Shown here: piece by piece, positions 1 to 8,531 of the stretch | How the letters are laid out: each line of letters opens with the position of its first letter | Numbering within the stretch: position 1 is the first letter of the stretch | DNA from: Anaerolineae bacterium | GTDB taxonomy: Bacteria > Chloroflexota > Anaerolineae > Anaerolineales > Villigracilaceae | Direction of reading: 5' to 3' | DNA length: 27,168 nt | NCBI GenBank assembly: GCA_003484265.1 | Contig: DNDO01000134.1 | Location: 1 to 27,168 of the forward strand | Translations under genes and position numbers: made by a program | Notes under the pieces: generated by a model | The model's input: only the letters and a program-made list of their open reading frames with translations | Told to the model about the DNA's origin: nothing | Database searches by the model: none

Positions 1-722
1 TGCTGCAGATCCCTCAGAGTCAACGAATATAACAGCCAGACATTGATCAACCATACAAAGCCCATGCCGAGGGTGAGCTTGAGATTTGCAAAGTCCCGCT
101 TTTGTATGAATAAAGAGAGTAGGGTTGTCCCGATCCCCGCCAGGATGAACAGGGATGGATAAGAGAACCAAAATGCGGGTATGCCTATGAGTGCAAGACT
201 CCCCAGTCTCTTTCGGGAAGGTTGTTCTAGCAGATCAACTGCAATGAGCAACAATGCGATTGCGATAAAGACATCTCCGATGTATTGTTTTACTTCAGAC
301 GAGTAATAGACCAGACGCGGGTTTAAAGAGAACAATGCAACCGCGATGACCAGACCCGCGCCATTCGTAAAACGCTTGAGCAGGAGATAAAATATCCATA
401 AGGAGAGCAGGCCCAGAGTTAAAGGGAAGAGACGCAGGACGAGTTCGTTTCTTCCCAATAAAACATTGAACAACTTCTCGATGAGTAAAAATCCTATTGG
501 CGCACCCTGGTCATAATCCAGGGGTTTGAAAAGATCGAGAAAATTGCGGTTGACAATGTTCAATGCCAGCATGGCTTCGTCCACCCAAAACGAACGCAAG
601 GTCAGGTATTGGCGGAAGCGCAAAACGACTCCCGCTAGAAGCACGAGCGCTATAGCAGTGGTTTCGAGTGTCAAAGACAACCCCGTTTTCACAAACACTG
701 ATCGAGAGGAGCAGGTTTTCAC
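1..722 (-). CDS. GT39-family membrane glycosyltransferase, C-terminus cut by window edge
   Basis: The minus-strand frame stays open from 722 to the window edge (about 240 residues, no stop). The protein is strongly hydrophobic, and its first loop carries RSFWVDEAMLAL (D48-E49), the acidic pair after the first membrane helix that marks GT-C transferases of the PMT/ArnT (GT39) type. It continues with DYDQGAPIG and VYYSSEVKQYIGD, also typical of this family. Such enzymes take a sugar from a polyprenyl-phosphate carrier and add it to an acceptor outside the membrane. The start is read as GTG at 722, which overlaps the TGA of the upstream acyltransferase (GTGA) and has GGAG just upstream; GTG codons at 698 and 692 are alternatives. 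Overlap with an acyltransferase suggests joint work on a surface glycan. The acceptor and sugar cannot be told from sequence. Confidence 0.8.
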   Translation of the reverse strand, partial: MKTCSSRSVFVKTGLSLTLETTAIALVLLAGVVLRFRQYLTLRSFWVDEAMLALNIVNRNFLDLFKPLDYDQGAPIGFLLIEKLFNVLLGRNELVLRLFPLTLGLLSLWIFYLLLKRFTNGAGLVIAVALFSLNPRLVYYSSEVKQYIGDVFIAIALLLIAVDLLEQPSRKRLGSLALIGIPAFWFSYPSLFILAGIGTTLLSLFIQKRDFANLKLTLGMGFVWLINVWLLYSLTLRDLQ

Positions 723-1960
723 GATTCTCCAACATTGCGCGAAAAGTAGCGGTCTTTGAGGTTGAGAATGGGTTTCTCCATCACATAATAACTAATGGAG
801 GCGATTAGCAGGGTAGCAAGGAATGAAATGAGGGTGGCGAGCGGCTTAACAATATTTTCTTGAATGCCAAGGTCCTGGATGCGGAAGGCAAACCAGACAA
901 TCGGCTGGTGATAAACATATAACCCATAGGAGATCCTGCCCATATATTGCATGGGAGACCACTCAAGAAAACGATTGAACATGCCGTGCCGGGCAACGAG
1001 TTGGATGGTGATGGCAAAAAAATAATTCAGGAGGAGATAACCCCATATGAATTGGAACCCCTCGGGCATGAGGAGAGGATACCCCAGGGCGGAGAATGAT
1101 CCGAATTCACCAGTAGCAAGATACTGCGTGGCAAAACCTATGGCAGGGATCAACCCCAGCAGTATGTAGAATTGCTCCTTTGCCTTAGGTATGGAATAGC
1201 GGCTGATATATGCGCCAAAGGCAAAGGCATCTATATGTGTGAATGGGAGAGGGTATAACGCCTCCGTCAGTATGGGCCGAAGGATTCGGAATTCCCCGGA
1301 GATATGAATAAAATAGAAGGTGAGGCGAAAGATCGGACCCAACAGGATGAAGATAAGGAATAATTTCTTTTGATATTTTTCCGGGATAAAGAGGAGTAGA
1401 AGGGGCCAGAAAATATAGAATTGTTCCTCGACCGATAACGACCAGAAATGCTCAAGAAAGAAGGATGGTTCATGCAGGACGGTTGCAAATATGAAATTAT
1501 ATACATACAGCAATGCATATTGGACCTGATCGCCAAACGCCTTCATATATCCTGGTCGATAGGCGATTGAGATCAAATAGGCGGTAAGCACACCAATTGC
1601 GAACAGGTAGAAATAATAAAGCGGAAAGATTCGTAGAAAACGCCTGCCGTAGAATTTGATGAAATATTCGCGCGGCGGCAGGGATTTTTTCATATGCAGA
1701 AGGATCCCGGTGATCAAAAAGCCGGATAGCACAAAGAAAAACTGCACGCCTATCCAGCCGATGCCCAGATAATGCGTATGGAAGAAGAAAACAAGCAGGT
1801 AGGCAATCGCGCGCAGTCCGTCGAGGCCGGGAATCATGGGGATATTGAAATGCAATTCGGGAAAGGTGTCAAGCAGCAACTGCGTTTCGTCGAGTATCAG
1901 GCTGGGACGAAGGGTGATGCGGCTCTTACAGTATTCATAACTGTTGTGGATTTCATCCAA
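719..1960 (-). CDS. Acyltransferase family 3 (OafA/YrhL-like) membrane protein
   Basis: This is a polytopic membrane protein with the family-3 signature IPGLDGLRAIAYLLVFFFH, followed by GWIGVQFFFVLSGFLITGILL and the RRFLRIFPLYY segment, then SLSVEEQFYIFWPLLL. These are the usual motifs of PF01757 enzymes that O-acetylate (or otherwise acylate) surface sugars. The histidine in FFFHTHY matches the catalytic-site region of the family. The start is uncertain. Family alignment would favour ATG at 1837 (MIPGLDGL). However, the 40 codons upstream have a coding-like pattern (third positions richer in G/C than first, first richer than second), and the frame is open back to 2074 with no ATG or GTG, so the TTG at 1960 is used here. 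Its 3' end overlaps the glycosyltransferase start, suggesting translational coupling in a surface-glycan operon. Confidence 0.85.
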   Translation of the reverse strand: MDEIHNSYEYCKSRITLRPSLILDETQLLLDTFPELHFNIPMIPGLDGLRAIAYLLVFFFHTHYLGIGWIGVQFFFVLSGFLITGILLHMKKSLPPREYFIKFYGRRFLRIFPLYYFYLFAIGVLTAYLISIAYRPGYMKAFGDQVQYALLYVYNFIFATVLHEPSFFLEHFWSLSVEEQFYIFWPLLLLFIPEKYQKKLFLIFILLGPIFRLTFYFIHISGEFRILRPILTEALYPLPFTHIDAFAFGAYISRYSIPKAKEQFYILLGLIPAIGFATQYLATGEFGSFSALGYPLLMPEGFQFIWGYLLLNYFFAITIQLVARHGMFNRFLEWSPMQYMGRISYGLYVYHQPIVWFAFRIQDLGIQENIVKPLATLISFLATLLIASISYYVMEKPILNLKDRYFSRNVGES

Positions 1961-2110
1961 CAGGCGTACAATTCCACTGTAAGGAAGATGATGTATACGA
2001 CCGAGAACGATCCAGGCAATATCGATAGCCAGCCGCCCAGTATGCGGGCGGTATGTTTTGCACCAACAATCACGTCACGCTGAGCCTTGCCCGGCGTGAT
2101 GATTTCACGC

Positions 2111-2117
2111 AAGGAGG
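2111..2117 (+). promoter_or_regulatory. Strong Shine-Dalgarno that fixes the corA start
   Basis: AAGGAGG lies 5 nt before the ATG at 2123. It rules out the in-frame TTG at 2087 as the start of the magnesium transporter gene. This is the best ribosome binding site in the window; many neighbouring genes have none. Confidence 0.85.
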
Positions 2118-2122
2118 CATTC

Positions 2123-3049
2123 ATGCTCACGATCTATAAAACCACCGAGCAGGGGCTCGAACAGCTCGAATCGATGGTGAACGGCACATGGATAAAAGCC
2201 ATTGACCCGGCACCCGACGAAATCGAACGACTGGTCAACTGGGGGATCGATGTCGATTATATTAACTACTCCCTCGATCTTGACGAAATGCCGCGCATAG
2301 AGCGCGATGAGGATTACACGTTCATCCTGCTCCGCATTCCTCACCGTCAGCCTGAAAATGACATCCCATATACGACCATCCCCCTTGGTATCATGATCCG
2401 CGGGAATACGATTGTCACCATCTGTCGTTACGACAAGGATATGTTCAAGGTGCTGGCAGAGGGAAAATACCGTATGATGAAAACAGGCAAACGTTACCGC
2501 TTTGCGTTGTATATTTTCCTTGAATCCGCCGCTCGTTATCTCACCCACCTGCGCGAGATCAACCGCATGACCGAGATCGTGGAAGATCAACTGCAAAAAT
2601 CCACTCGCAACAGGGAACTGCTTGAACTTTTCAAATATCAAAAAAGCCTCACGTATTTCGCCACCGCCCTGCGCGCCAACGAGGTAATGATGGAACGTGT
2701 GCAACGAATGCAGATCTTCAATCATTACGAGGAGGATCAAGACCTGCTTGAAGATGTCCTAACCGAAAACCAGCAAGCCATACAAATGACAAATATCAGC
2801 ACTGAGATCCTATCAGGCATGATGGATGCCTTCGCTTCGATAATCTCGAACAACCTGAACGGCGTGATGAAGGCGCTTGCTGCGCTCACCATCATCCTCA
2901 ACCTCCCGTCGATCGTAGCGGCTTTCTACGGCATGAACGTGTCCCTGCCCGGTGAAGGCAGTCCGTTTGCGTTTATGTCTGTGATCGGTATTGCAGTGGC
3001 TCTTACGGCCATTGCCACATTTATCTTTTATAAACAAGACTGGTTCTAG
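2123..3049 (+). CDS. corA: CorA-family magnesium/divalent cation transporter
   Basis: The 308-residue protein ends with two membrane helices. The first ends in the diagnostic YGMN (Y269-N272) of CorA channels, followed by the loop VSLPGEGSPF and a last helix ending YKQDWF. The preceding cytoplasmic part is mostly charged helices (a long one near TEIVEDQLQKSTRNRELLELF), as expected for the pentameric CorA funnel. CorA moves Mg2+ (sometimes Co2+ or Ni2+) down the membrane potential. The length is normal for the family. It is divergent from the acyltransferase, with about 50 to 160 bp between starts depending on the start chosen. The next gene begins 1 nt after its stop, so the two are probably co-transcribed, though no functional link is obvious. 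Confidence 0.93.
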   Translation: MLTIYKTTEQGLEQLESMVNGTWIKAIDPAPDEIERLVNWGIDVDYINYSLDLDEMPRIERDEDYTFILLRIPHRQPENDIPYTTIPLGIMIRGNTIVTICRYDKDMFKVLAEGKYRMMKTGKRYRFALYIFLESAARYLTHLREINRMTEIVEDQLQKSTRNRELLELFKYQKSLTYFATALRANEVMMERVQRMQIFNHYEEDQDLLEDVLTENQQAIQMTNISTEILSGMMDAFASIISNNLNGVMKALAALTIILNLPSIVAAFYGMNVSLPGEGSPFAFMSVIGIAVALTAIATFIFYKQDWF

Positions 3050-3050
3050 T

Positions 3051-3899
3051 ATGGAAATTCTTTACGATCTCAAAGCAGCGCTCGGCGAAGGTCCCGTTTG
3101 GGATCCGCGCACGCGAACGTTGTATTGGATAGACATCCTCAACAAACGCATTTTTGCTAATGGTGATATTTTCCTCAAATCGGATGAAACCATCGGGTGC
3201 CTTTCCCTGCGCAAGGACGGTGGTCTCATCTTTACAAAACGCTTCTCCTTTTGGACCTGTGATCCGGATTCGTCCAACCTGACACTTCTCTCCACTCTGG
3301 AAAAAGAACCGTCCAACAACCGCTTCAACGACGGCAAATGCGATCCGCGCGGGCGCTTCCTTGCCGGCACAATGGATATGGGCGAGAAGGACCCGAATGG
3401 CTCGTTGTATTCATTCGATGGGAAATCCATTGGAAAGTTGTTGGGCAATGTCACCATCTCGAACGGACTCGCATGGAGTCCCGACCACAAGACCCTTTAT
3501 TATATAGATACCCCCACACACGAGGTCAAAGCCTTTGATTACGATTTGGAAACAGGAGCAATAGATAATATGCGTGTTGTTGTCCAATTGTCCGAGTCGC
3601 TCGGTCATCCTGATGGCATGACATCCGATACGCAGGGCAACTTATGGATCGCCATGTGGGGCGGAGCGCAGGTCACAAAATGGAACCCGGCTACAGGTCA
3701 ATTGGTGGACCGTATCCTCGTCCCGGCGAAGAATGTATCCTGTTGCGTATTTGGCGGGAAGGATGGGAACGAACTCTTTATCACGTCTGCGCGCACGGGG
3801 TTGGACGAAGTTACCTTGAAGCAGTATCCGCTTACAGGAGGCGTTTTCCGCCTGGAGACAAAGGTCGAGGGGATGCCTGCATTCGAGTTTGCGAGGTAA
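3051..3899 (+). CDS. SMP-30/gluconolactonase/LRE family lactonase
   Basis: This 282-residue six-bladed beta-propeller belongs to the SMP-30/gluconolactonase family. All metal/active-site landmarks are visible: the N-terminal glutamate in LGEGPVWD (E13), the asparagine in NNRFNDGKCDPRGRFLAGTMD, the asparagine in TISNGLAWSPD, and the catalytic aspartate in HPDGMTSDTQGNLWIAMWGG. Members hydrolyse sugar lactones such as gluconolactone in a Ca2+ or Zn2+ dependent way; the exact substrate is not predictable. No signal peptide is seen, so it is probably cytoplasmic. The ATG at 3051 is taken because the family starts close to this residue and the earlier frame overlaps corA. It has no Shine-Dalgarno, so reinitiation after the corA stop (1 nt gap) is likely. 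Confidence 0.9.
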   Translation: MEILYDLKAALGEGPVWDPRTRTLYWIDILNKRIFANGDIFLKSDETIGCLSLRKDGGLIFTKRFSFWTCDPDSSNLTLLSTLEKEPSNNRFNDGKCDPRGRFLAGTMDMGEKDPNGSLYSFDGKSIGKLLGNVTISNGLAWSPDHKTLYYIDTPTHEVKAFDYDLETGAIDNMRVVVQLSESLGHPDGMTSDTQGNLWIAMWGGAQVTKWNPATGQLVDRILVPAKNVSCCVFGGKDGNELFITSARTGLDEVTLKQYPLTGGVFRLETKVEGMPAFEFAR

Positions 3900-3902
3900 A
3901 AT
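3897..3902 (+). promoter_or_regulatory. Putative -10 box of a leaderless promoter for the 3909 acyltransferase
   Basis: TAAAAT is followed by 6 nt and the ATG at 3909, which would place the transcription start at or next to the start codon. The first three bases are also the stop codon of the lactonase gene. The same GGTAAAAT context precedes the starts at 10313 (minus) and 11164 (plus). No good -35 box is visible. Confidence 0.4.
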
Positions 3903-3908
3903 TTATCC

Positions 3909-4985
3909 ATGTCCAAAAGAATCGAATACATTGATATAGCAAGAGGGATCGGTATACTGCTGGTTGTACTTGCGCATAACGATTTTGGATATGTCTCTGA
4001 GTTCGGGCGCAAGTTGATCTACTCGTTCCACATGCCGCTGTTCTTTTTTCTTTCAGGGTATTTCCTCAATGTATCCTTGCCGTTTATCGAATTTTTAAAA
4101 AAACGATTCAACTCTTTACTGAAACCGTATCTTTTCACGATCTTTCTGATCTACTTTGTGTCGGTCTCGTTCAATGGTATGAGTTTCCAGACCGCCCTCC
4201 AGCGTATCATAAAGTCATTGTACGGCGCAGGTTATTATATAGACTGGGTGCAGTTGTGGTTCCTGCCGCATTTGTTCGCCGTCAGTCTGTATGCATTTGT
4301 GTTTTTTGCGATTGTAGGGAGGTGGAACATTAGGTATGTCCGTTGGATCGTTCTTGTTTTGACCTTGGGTATTTCAAGCTTGTTTCTCAAGGATTTTTAT
4401 CCGTTCAATCTTTCGATATTCGGGAAAGGATACGAATTATTCGGGCTTCCATTCAGCATTGACCTTGTATTGTTAAGCGGCTTCTTTTTTATTCTGGGCA
4501 GTGAGGTACGGCAAGCCTCCACTGAAAAGACATTTGAAAATATACCCTTGCTGATCGCCAGCGGCATTGCGATGGTCGCGTTGGTTTACTTCTTCGATGC
4601 GCTCAGCGACTTCAACACACGTACATTTGAATCGTACTTTATCAATACCCTCGAAGCGGTCATCGGCATCCTGTTCGTGCTATGTCTCTCGAGGCAGATC
4701 GAACTGCGTACAAAACGACTCGCATCCTTGTTCAAATATTTTGGACAGATATCCTTGTTCATTCTGCTCTTCCATGTTCCCATACAGGGATTTTGGGGAC
4801 AAAGGATCAACGGTGTAACGGATAACCTAACCTTTTCCATCTGGGCTGGCTTCGTAATGGGCGTGGCGGGATCGGTGTTGATCCATGAGTTATTCATAAA
4901 GGCGAACCCGGTGGCGTTATGGTGGTTCGGCAGGGACGTAAAACCACAGGAGAGGAAAGCACCCGCGTCGTCGGGTACAATGTAA
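3909..4985 (+). CDS. Acyltransferase family 3 membrane protein (fucose 4-O-acetylase/NolL-like)
   Basis: This 358-residue polytopic membrane protein begins RIEYIDIARGIGILLVVLAH, the N-terminal signature of the YiaH/NolL branch of family-3 acyltransferases, with the active-site histidine at the end of helix 1 (H23). YSFHMPLFFFLSGYFL follows, then about eight more hydrophobic segments. It likely transfers acetyl groups to an extracytoplasmic sugar. It is only distantly related to the minus-strand acyltransferase at 719-1960, so this is not a recent duplication. There is no Shine-Dalgarno; a TAAAAT box 6 nt upstream suggests a leaderless start. The C-terminal tail after the last helix (KPQERKAPASSGTM) is charged and probably cytoplasmic. 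Confidence 0.87.
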   Translation: MSKRIEYIDIARGIGILLVVLAHNDFGYVSEFGRKLIYSFHMPLFFFLSGYFLNVSLPFIEFLKKRFNSLLKPYLFTIFLIYFVSVSFNGMSFQTALQRIIKSLYGAGYYIDWVQLWFLPHLFAVSLYAFVFFAIVGRWNIRYVRWIVLVLTLGISSLFLKDFYPFNLSIFGKGYELFGLPFSIDLVLLSGFFFILGSEVRQASTEKTFENIPLLIASGIAMVALVYFFDALSDFNTRTFESYFINTLEAVIGILFVLCLSRQIELRTKRLASLFKYFGQISLFILLFHVPIQGFWGQRINGVTDNLTFSIWAGFVMGVAGSVLIHELFIKANPVALWWFGRDVKPQERKAPASSGTM

Positions 4986-4992
4986 AAGGATC

Positions 4993-6648
4993 ATGGCGAA
5001 ACCTGTAATATTTTCACTTGACGATGACCCCTCCGTTTTGAATTCAGTGGAACGCGACCTGCGCGCCCGTTACGGTCAGGAATATCGCATTCTCCCAGTC
5101 AACGCCGGAAAAACCGCATTGGAATATCTAAAGAAAATGGAACAGCGCAACGAGACCGTCGCGCTGTTTTTAGTTGACCAGCGCATGCCCGAAATGAGCG
5201 GGACGGACTTCCTGGGGGAGGCGATCAAGATTTATCCGCAAGCGAAACGCGTTTTGCTCACGGCCTACGCTGATACGGAAGCCGCGATCGATTCGATCAA
5301 CGAGATTCGTCTCGATTATTACCTGATGAAACCCTGGCATCCGCCGGATGAACGGCTATACCCGGTACTCGATGAATTGCTGGAGGACTGGAAGGTGCGG
5401 GTCCATCTTCCCTACGATGGAATCCGCATAGCGGGGGCGCTGTGGTCGGCGGAGAGCCATGCAGTCAAGGAATTTTTGACGCGGCACCAGATCCCATATC
5501 AATGGCTGGATGTGGACCTTGACGGGAACGCTCTTTCCAAGGTGGAGGCTGTTTCACAGAATGAAATGAACCTTCCCGTTGTGTTTTTCCCGGATGGGAA
5601 GCATCTTATTCAACCTGATCTCAAGTCCTTGGCAGAGATGGTCGGGCTGAAGACGAAAGCTGAATTGCCGTTTTACGATTTGATCGTCCTCGGCAGCGGA
5701 CCCGCCGGACTGGCGACCGCGGTGTACGCCGGGTCAGAGGGGTTGAGCACATTGGTGCTTGAAAAACGCGCGCCTGGCGGGCAGGCGGGATCCAGCCCAA
5801 AGATCGAAAACTATCTCGGCTTCCCCGCTGGCATATCCGGCGACGACCTGACCCGCCGTGCTGTGACGCAAGCCAGAAAATTTGGTGTGGAAATTCTGTC
5901 GGCGCAATCTGCGGTCAAAGTGTCGGTGCGTGATTCGTATCGCATTGTCAAGTTGGAGGATGGGAGCGAGATATCTGCCCATGCGGTTTTAATCGCAACC
6001 GGTGCATTCTTCCAGACGCTCAAGATGCCCGGTGCGGATCCCTTGACTGGCGCAGGCGTTTACTACGGTGCGGCGTATACGGAGGCAATGAATTTCAAAG
6101 ACAAGCATGTCCTTGTTGTTGGAGGGGCAAATTCTGCGGCGCAGGGTGCGTTATATCTGGCGCGTTTTGCGAACAAGGTGACCATGTTGGTACGTGGTCA
6201 TGGTCTAACCTCCTCACAATATCTGATTGAGGCGTTGAAGGCGAACCCAAAGATCGACCTGCTGCTTAATTCCGATCTTGTGGAAGTGCATGGTGACGGA
6301 AAATTCGATCATCTCGTTATAAGGAATACATCAACCAATGAGAACCAGACACTTCACGGCGAAGCGTTATTCGTTTTCATCGGCGTAAAACCGCAAAGCC
6401 AGATGGTCGAGGGATTGGTCGCATTGGACAGAAAAAACCAGATATTGACCGGTCCCGATCTGCCTCGCGAAAATGGACGCGTCAAAGGCTGGACCCTCGA
6501 GCGGGATCCCTATCTACTGGAAACCAACGTGCCTGGGATTTTTGCGGCCGGCGATGTGCGGAACGGATCCGGGCATCGTGTGGCGTCGGCTGTGGGCGAA
6601 GGAGCAATCGCCCAGGCGTTGATCAAGCAATATTTGAAGACCTTATGA
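4993..6648 (+). CDS. Fused response regulator / thioredoxin-reductase-like FAD oxidoreductase
   Basis: The 551-residue protein has three parts. Residues 1-130 are a receiver domain with acidic pocket D10-D11-D12, phospho-acceptor D62 (VDQRMPEMSG) and K113. Residues 140-220 resemble a glutaredoxin-like fold (IRIAGALWS...LPVVFFPDGK) but lack a CxxC. Residues 228-551 are a thioredoxin-reductase-type flavoprotein with FAD motif GSGPAG (234-239), GGQAGSSPKIENYLGFP, a second dinucleotide site VVGGANSAAQGA near 376, and the C-terminal FAD motif AAGDVRNGSGHRVASAVGEG. Where true thioredoxin reductases carry the redox CxxC, this one reads GVYYGAAYTEA (about 352-364), so it cannot do ordinary dithiol exchange. 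The architecture is known as a fused response regulator/TrxR-like family. The kinase gene directly downstream is the obvious phosphodonor candidate. An AAAGGA sits just before the ATG. Confidence 0.88.
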   Translation: MAKPVIFSLDDDPSVLNSVERDLRARYGQEYRILPVNAGKTALEYLKKMEQRNETVALFLVDQRMPEMSGTDFLGEAIKIYPQAKRVLLTAYADTEAAIDSINEIRLDYYLMKPWHPPDERLYPVLDELLEDWKVRVHLPYDGIRIAGALWSAESHAVKEFLTRHQIPYQWLDVDLDGNALSKVEAVSQNEMNLPVVFFPDGKHLIQPDLKSLAEMVGLKTKAELPFYDLIVLGSGPAGLATAVYAGSEGLSTLVLEKRAPGGQAGSSPKIENYLGFPAGISGDDLTRRAVTQARKFGVEILSAQSAVKVSVRDSYRIVKLEDGSEISAHAVLIATGAFFQTLKMPGADPLTGAGVYYGAAYTEAMNFKDKHVLVVGGANSAAQGALYLARFANKVTMLVRGHGLTSSQYLIEALKANPKIDLLLNSDLVEVHGDGKFDHLVIRNTSTNENQTLHGEALFVFIGVKPQSQMVEGLVALDRKNQILTGPDLPRENGRVKGWTLERDPYLLETNVPGIFAAGDVRNGSGHRVASAVGEGAIAQALIKQYLKTL

Positions 6649-6715
6649 CAGTTGGAATCCAGGAGCTCGCTTCCGGATTTTGGACAGCAAGCTGTACGAC
6701 TCCATACCTACTCTT

Positions 6716-8104
6716 ATGAACATTCAAGACCTTCGCAAATCACCTCTCTTTCAAGGCTTGTCCGACGATGAGTTGAAACAGCTCATGGACAACGCCAAGC
6801 CCGTCTCTTTGCACGCGGGCGAGGCGTTGATGAAACAGGGCGAACAAGGCGACTCGGCGTTCGTGGTGGTGAACGGGGAGTTTGAAATAACGAAACAATC
6901 CGGTCAGTCCAAGATAAAGATAGATGTGCGCAACACTGGCGACGTATTGGGTGAAATGGCACTGCTTTCACGCACACCACGTTCCGCCACGGTGACGGCT
7001 GTTACTGACGCAGAAACGTTATGCATCTCAAAGGACGTATTCGAAAACCTGCTGTCCACGAGTTCGACGGCGGCGCTGGCAGTGTTGAATTGGGTGATGG
7101 CGCGTTTGAGCCAGAACGATGCCCTGCTCCATCAGCAGGAACGCATGGCGGCATTGGGAACCTTGAGCGCGGGATTGGCGCACGAGTTGAACAATCCCGC
7201 CGCCGCGGCACAGAGGAGCGCGTCGTTGTTGAAAGAGAGTCAGGCGAAGTGGTTGGTACTCACACACCGGATCGAAGAGAAAGCCTTCGTTGAAAATCAA
7301 ACGGAATGGCTGGATGGATTTATTCAGGAAGCCTCGCATCGGTTTGAGTCGCCGGTAAAGCTTGATGCGTTGGATAAGATCGACCTGGTGGACCAGCTTC
7401 AGGCTTGGTTGGAGGCGAACGGTGTTGAGTCGGCGTGGGACGTTGCCCCGGCAATGGTCAACTTTGGGTGGAATGTGGACGCACTTGAGCCGTTAAAGAC
7501 CACATCCTTTTTTGATCTTGCGGTCCAGTGGCTGGGGGCGGGATGTATGATGACGGAGTTGCTGAACGAAGTGCAGGAGACGACAGGCAGGCTCTCGCAG
7601 ATCGTGAAGGCAATGAAGGCGTATACATATCTCGACCAGGCGCCGTTGTTGGAAGTGGATGTTCATGAGGGATTGGAAAATACGCTGGTCATCATGCAGC
7701 ATAAATTAAAAAAGGGTGTGACGATAAAACGGGAGTATACGCAGAACTTGCCGCATATTGAGGCATATGCAAGCGAACTGAACCAGGTGTGGACGAATAT
7801 CATTGACAATGCAGTGGATGCGATGGATGGGAACGGGCAGATCATTTTGCGGACGTATGCAGACGATAACAACGTAATTGTAGAGATCGTGGATAGCGGA
7901 CCCGGTATTCCAAAAGATATTCAATCGCGCATCTACGAACCGTTTTTCACCACCAAACCTCCGGGCAAGGGAACGGGCTTGGGTTTGCACATCTCACACG
8001 ATATTATTGCGAACCGTCATCACGGACAGTTATTGGTTGAGTCAAAGCCGGGCGAAACAAAATTCAAGGCAGTTCTTCCGGTAAATATGAAAGGAAAGCA
8101 GTAG
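6716..8104 (+). CDS. Soluble histidine kinase with N-terminal cyclic-nucleotide-binding domain
   Basis: Residues about 7-115 form a cNMP-binding (CRP/FNR-type) domain with phosphate-cassette motif GEMALLSRTPRSATV. A histidine kinase core follows: H box GLAHELNNP with H156, N box NIIDNAVDAM with N365, G1 box DSGPGIP, F box FFTTKP and G2 box GKGTGLGL. A long, about 160-residue helical stretch between the H box and the ATPase domain is larger than a plain dimerisation domain. There is no membrane segment, so it senses a cytoplasmic signal (a cyclic nucleotide or a partner protein). The start is the ATG at 6716 (MNIQDLRKSPLFQGLS), which matches where such domains begin; TTG at 6680 would add 12 residues. 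It lies 67 nt after the response-regulator/flavoprotein gene and probably phosphorylates that receiver. Confidence 0.87.
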   Translation: MNIQDLRKSPLFQGLSDDELKQLMDNAKPVSLHAGEALMKQGEQGDSAFVVVNGEFEITKQSGQSKIKIDVRNTGDVLGEMALLSRTPRSATVTAVTDAETLCISKDVFENLLSTSSTAALAVLNWVMARLSQNDALLHQQERMAALGTLSAGLAHELNNPAAAAQRSASLLKESQAKWLVLTHRIEEKAFVENQTEWLDGFIQEASHRFESPVKLDALDKIDLVDQLQAWLEANGVESAWDVAPAMVNFGWNVDALEPLKTTSFFDLAVQWLGAGCMMTELLNEVQETTGRLSQIVKAMKAYTYLDQAPLLEVDVHEGLENTLVIMQHKLKKGVTIKREYTQNLPHIEAYASELNQVWTNIIDNAVDAMDGNGQIILRTYADDNNVIVEIVDSGPGIPKDIQSRIYEPFFTTKPPGKGTGLGLHISHDIIANRHHGQLLVESKPGETKFKAVLPVNMKGKQ

Positions 8105-8105
8105 C

Positions 8106-8531
8106 ATGAATAACGACCAAACGATGAAGGATATTTTATTGTCTGCAAACACAATCGCTAGTGTGGGGTTATCGTCCAGTATGGAAAAGGAAAGTTACTG
8201 GATCGTTGCTTATCTGATGGAGCAGGGATATAAGATCATTCCTGTAAACCCCAAAGCCGATGAGATCCTGGGCGTGAAGGTTTACAAAAGTTTATCTGAT
8301 ATTCCTGATAAGGTGGATGTTGTGCAGGTCTTTCGTAAACCCGAAGATGTGCCGCCCGTTGTGGAGGAAGCCATCACGATCGGTGCGAAAGTGGTCTGGA
8401 TGCAGGAGGGGATCGTCAACGAAGAAGCCGCGAAAACGGCACGCGATGCTGGTTTACAGGTTGTGATGGATGCCTGTATGCGCGCCACACATAAAAGATT
8501 GGGTATTGGACCGAAGCCTACGCAGTTGTAA
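8106..8531 (+). CDS. CoA-binding domain protein (CoA_binding_2, YccU-like)
   Basis: This is a small 141-residue single-domain Rossmann protein. The N-terminal IASVGLSSSMEKESYWIVAYLMEQGYKIIPVNPKADEILG and the C-terminal VVWMQEGIVNEEAAKTARDAGLQVVMDACMRATHKRL are characteristic of the PF13380 family, including the conserved cysteine in VMDACM. Related proteins bind CoA and may form mixed disulfides with it; the cellular role is not established. It begins 1 nt after the kinase stop, so the flavoprotein, kinase and this protein look like one operon, consistent with a redox or thiol-state theme (inference). Its last 14 bases overlap the convergent mevalonate kinase gene. Confidence 0.85.
   Translation: MNNDQTMKDILLSANTIASVGLSSSMEKESYWIVAYLMEQGYKIIPVNPKADEILGVKVYKSLSDIPDKVDVVQVFRKPEDVPPVVEEAITIGAKVVWMQEGIVNEEAAKTARDAGLQVVMDACMRATHKRLGIGPKPTQL

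Noticed and set aside
511..735. A 74-residue minus-strand frame near the left edge
   Set aside because: It lies in the wrong frame; the neighbouring frame encodes the glycosyltransferase with clear GT39 motifs.
2033..2051. Stem CCGCCC/GGGCGG upstream of corA as a Mg2+ riboswitch or terminator
   Set aside because: It is a single 6-bp stem with only a broken T-run; none of the architecture of a known Mg2+ riboswitch could be recognised.
1897..2130. A 77-residue minus-strand frame between corA and the acyltransferase
   Set aside because: It overlaps both the corA start and the acyltransferase upstream frame, which shows better codon periodicity. It is probably a shadow, although a small membrane peptide cannot be fully excluded.
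2105..2740. A 211-residue minus-strand frame opposite corA
   Set aside because: CorA on the plus strand has strong motifs and a perfect Shine-Dalgarno; the antisense product has no recognisable feature.
4993..6648. Calling the flavoprotein a functional thioredoxin reductase (trxB)
   Set aside because: The CxxC active site is absent; only the fold and the dinucleotide sites are kept.
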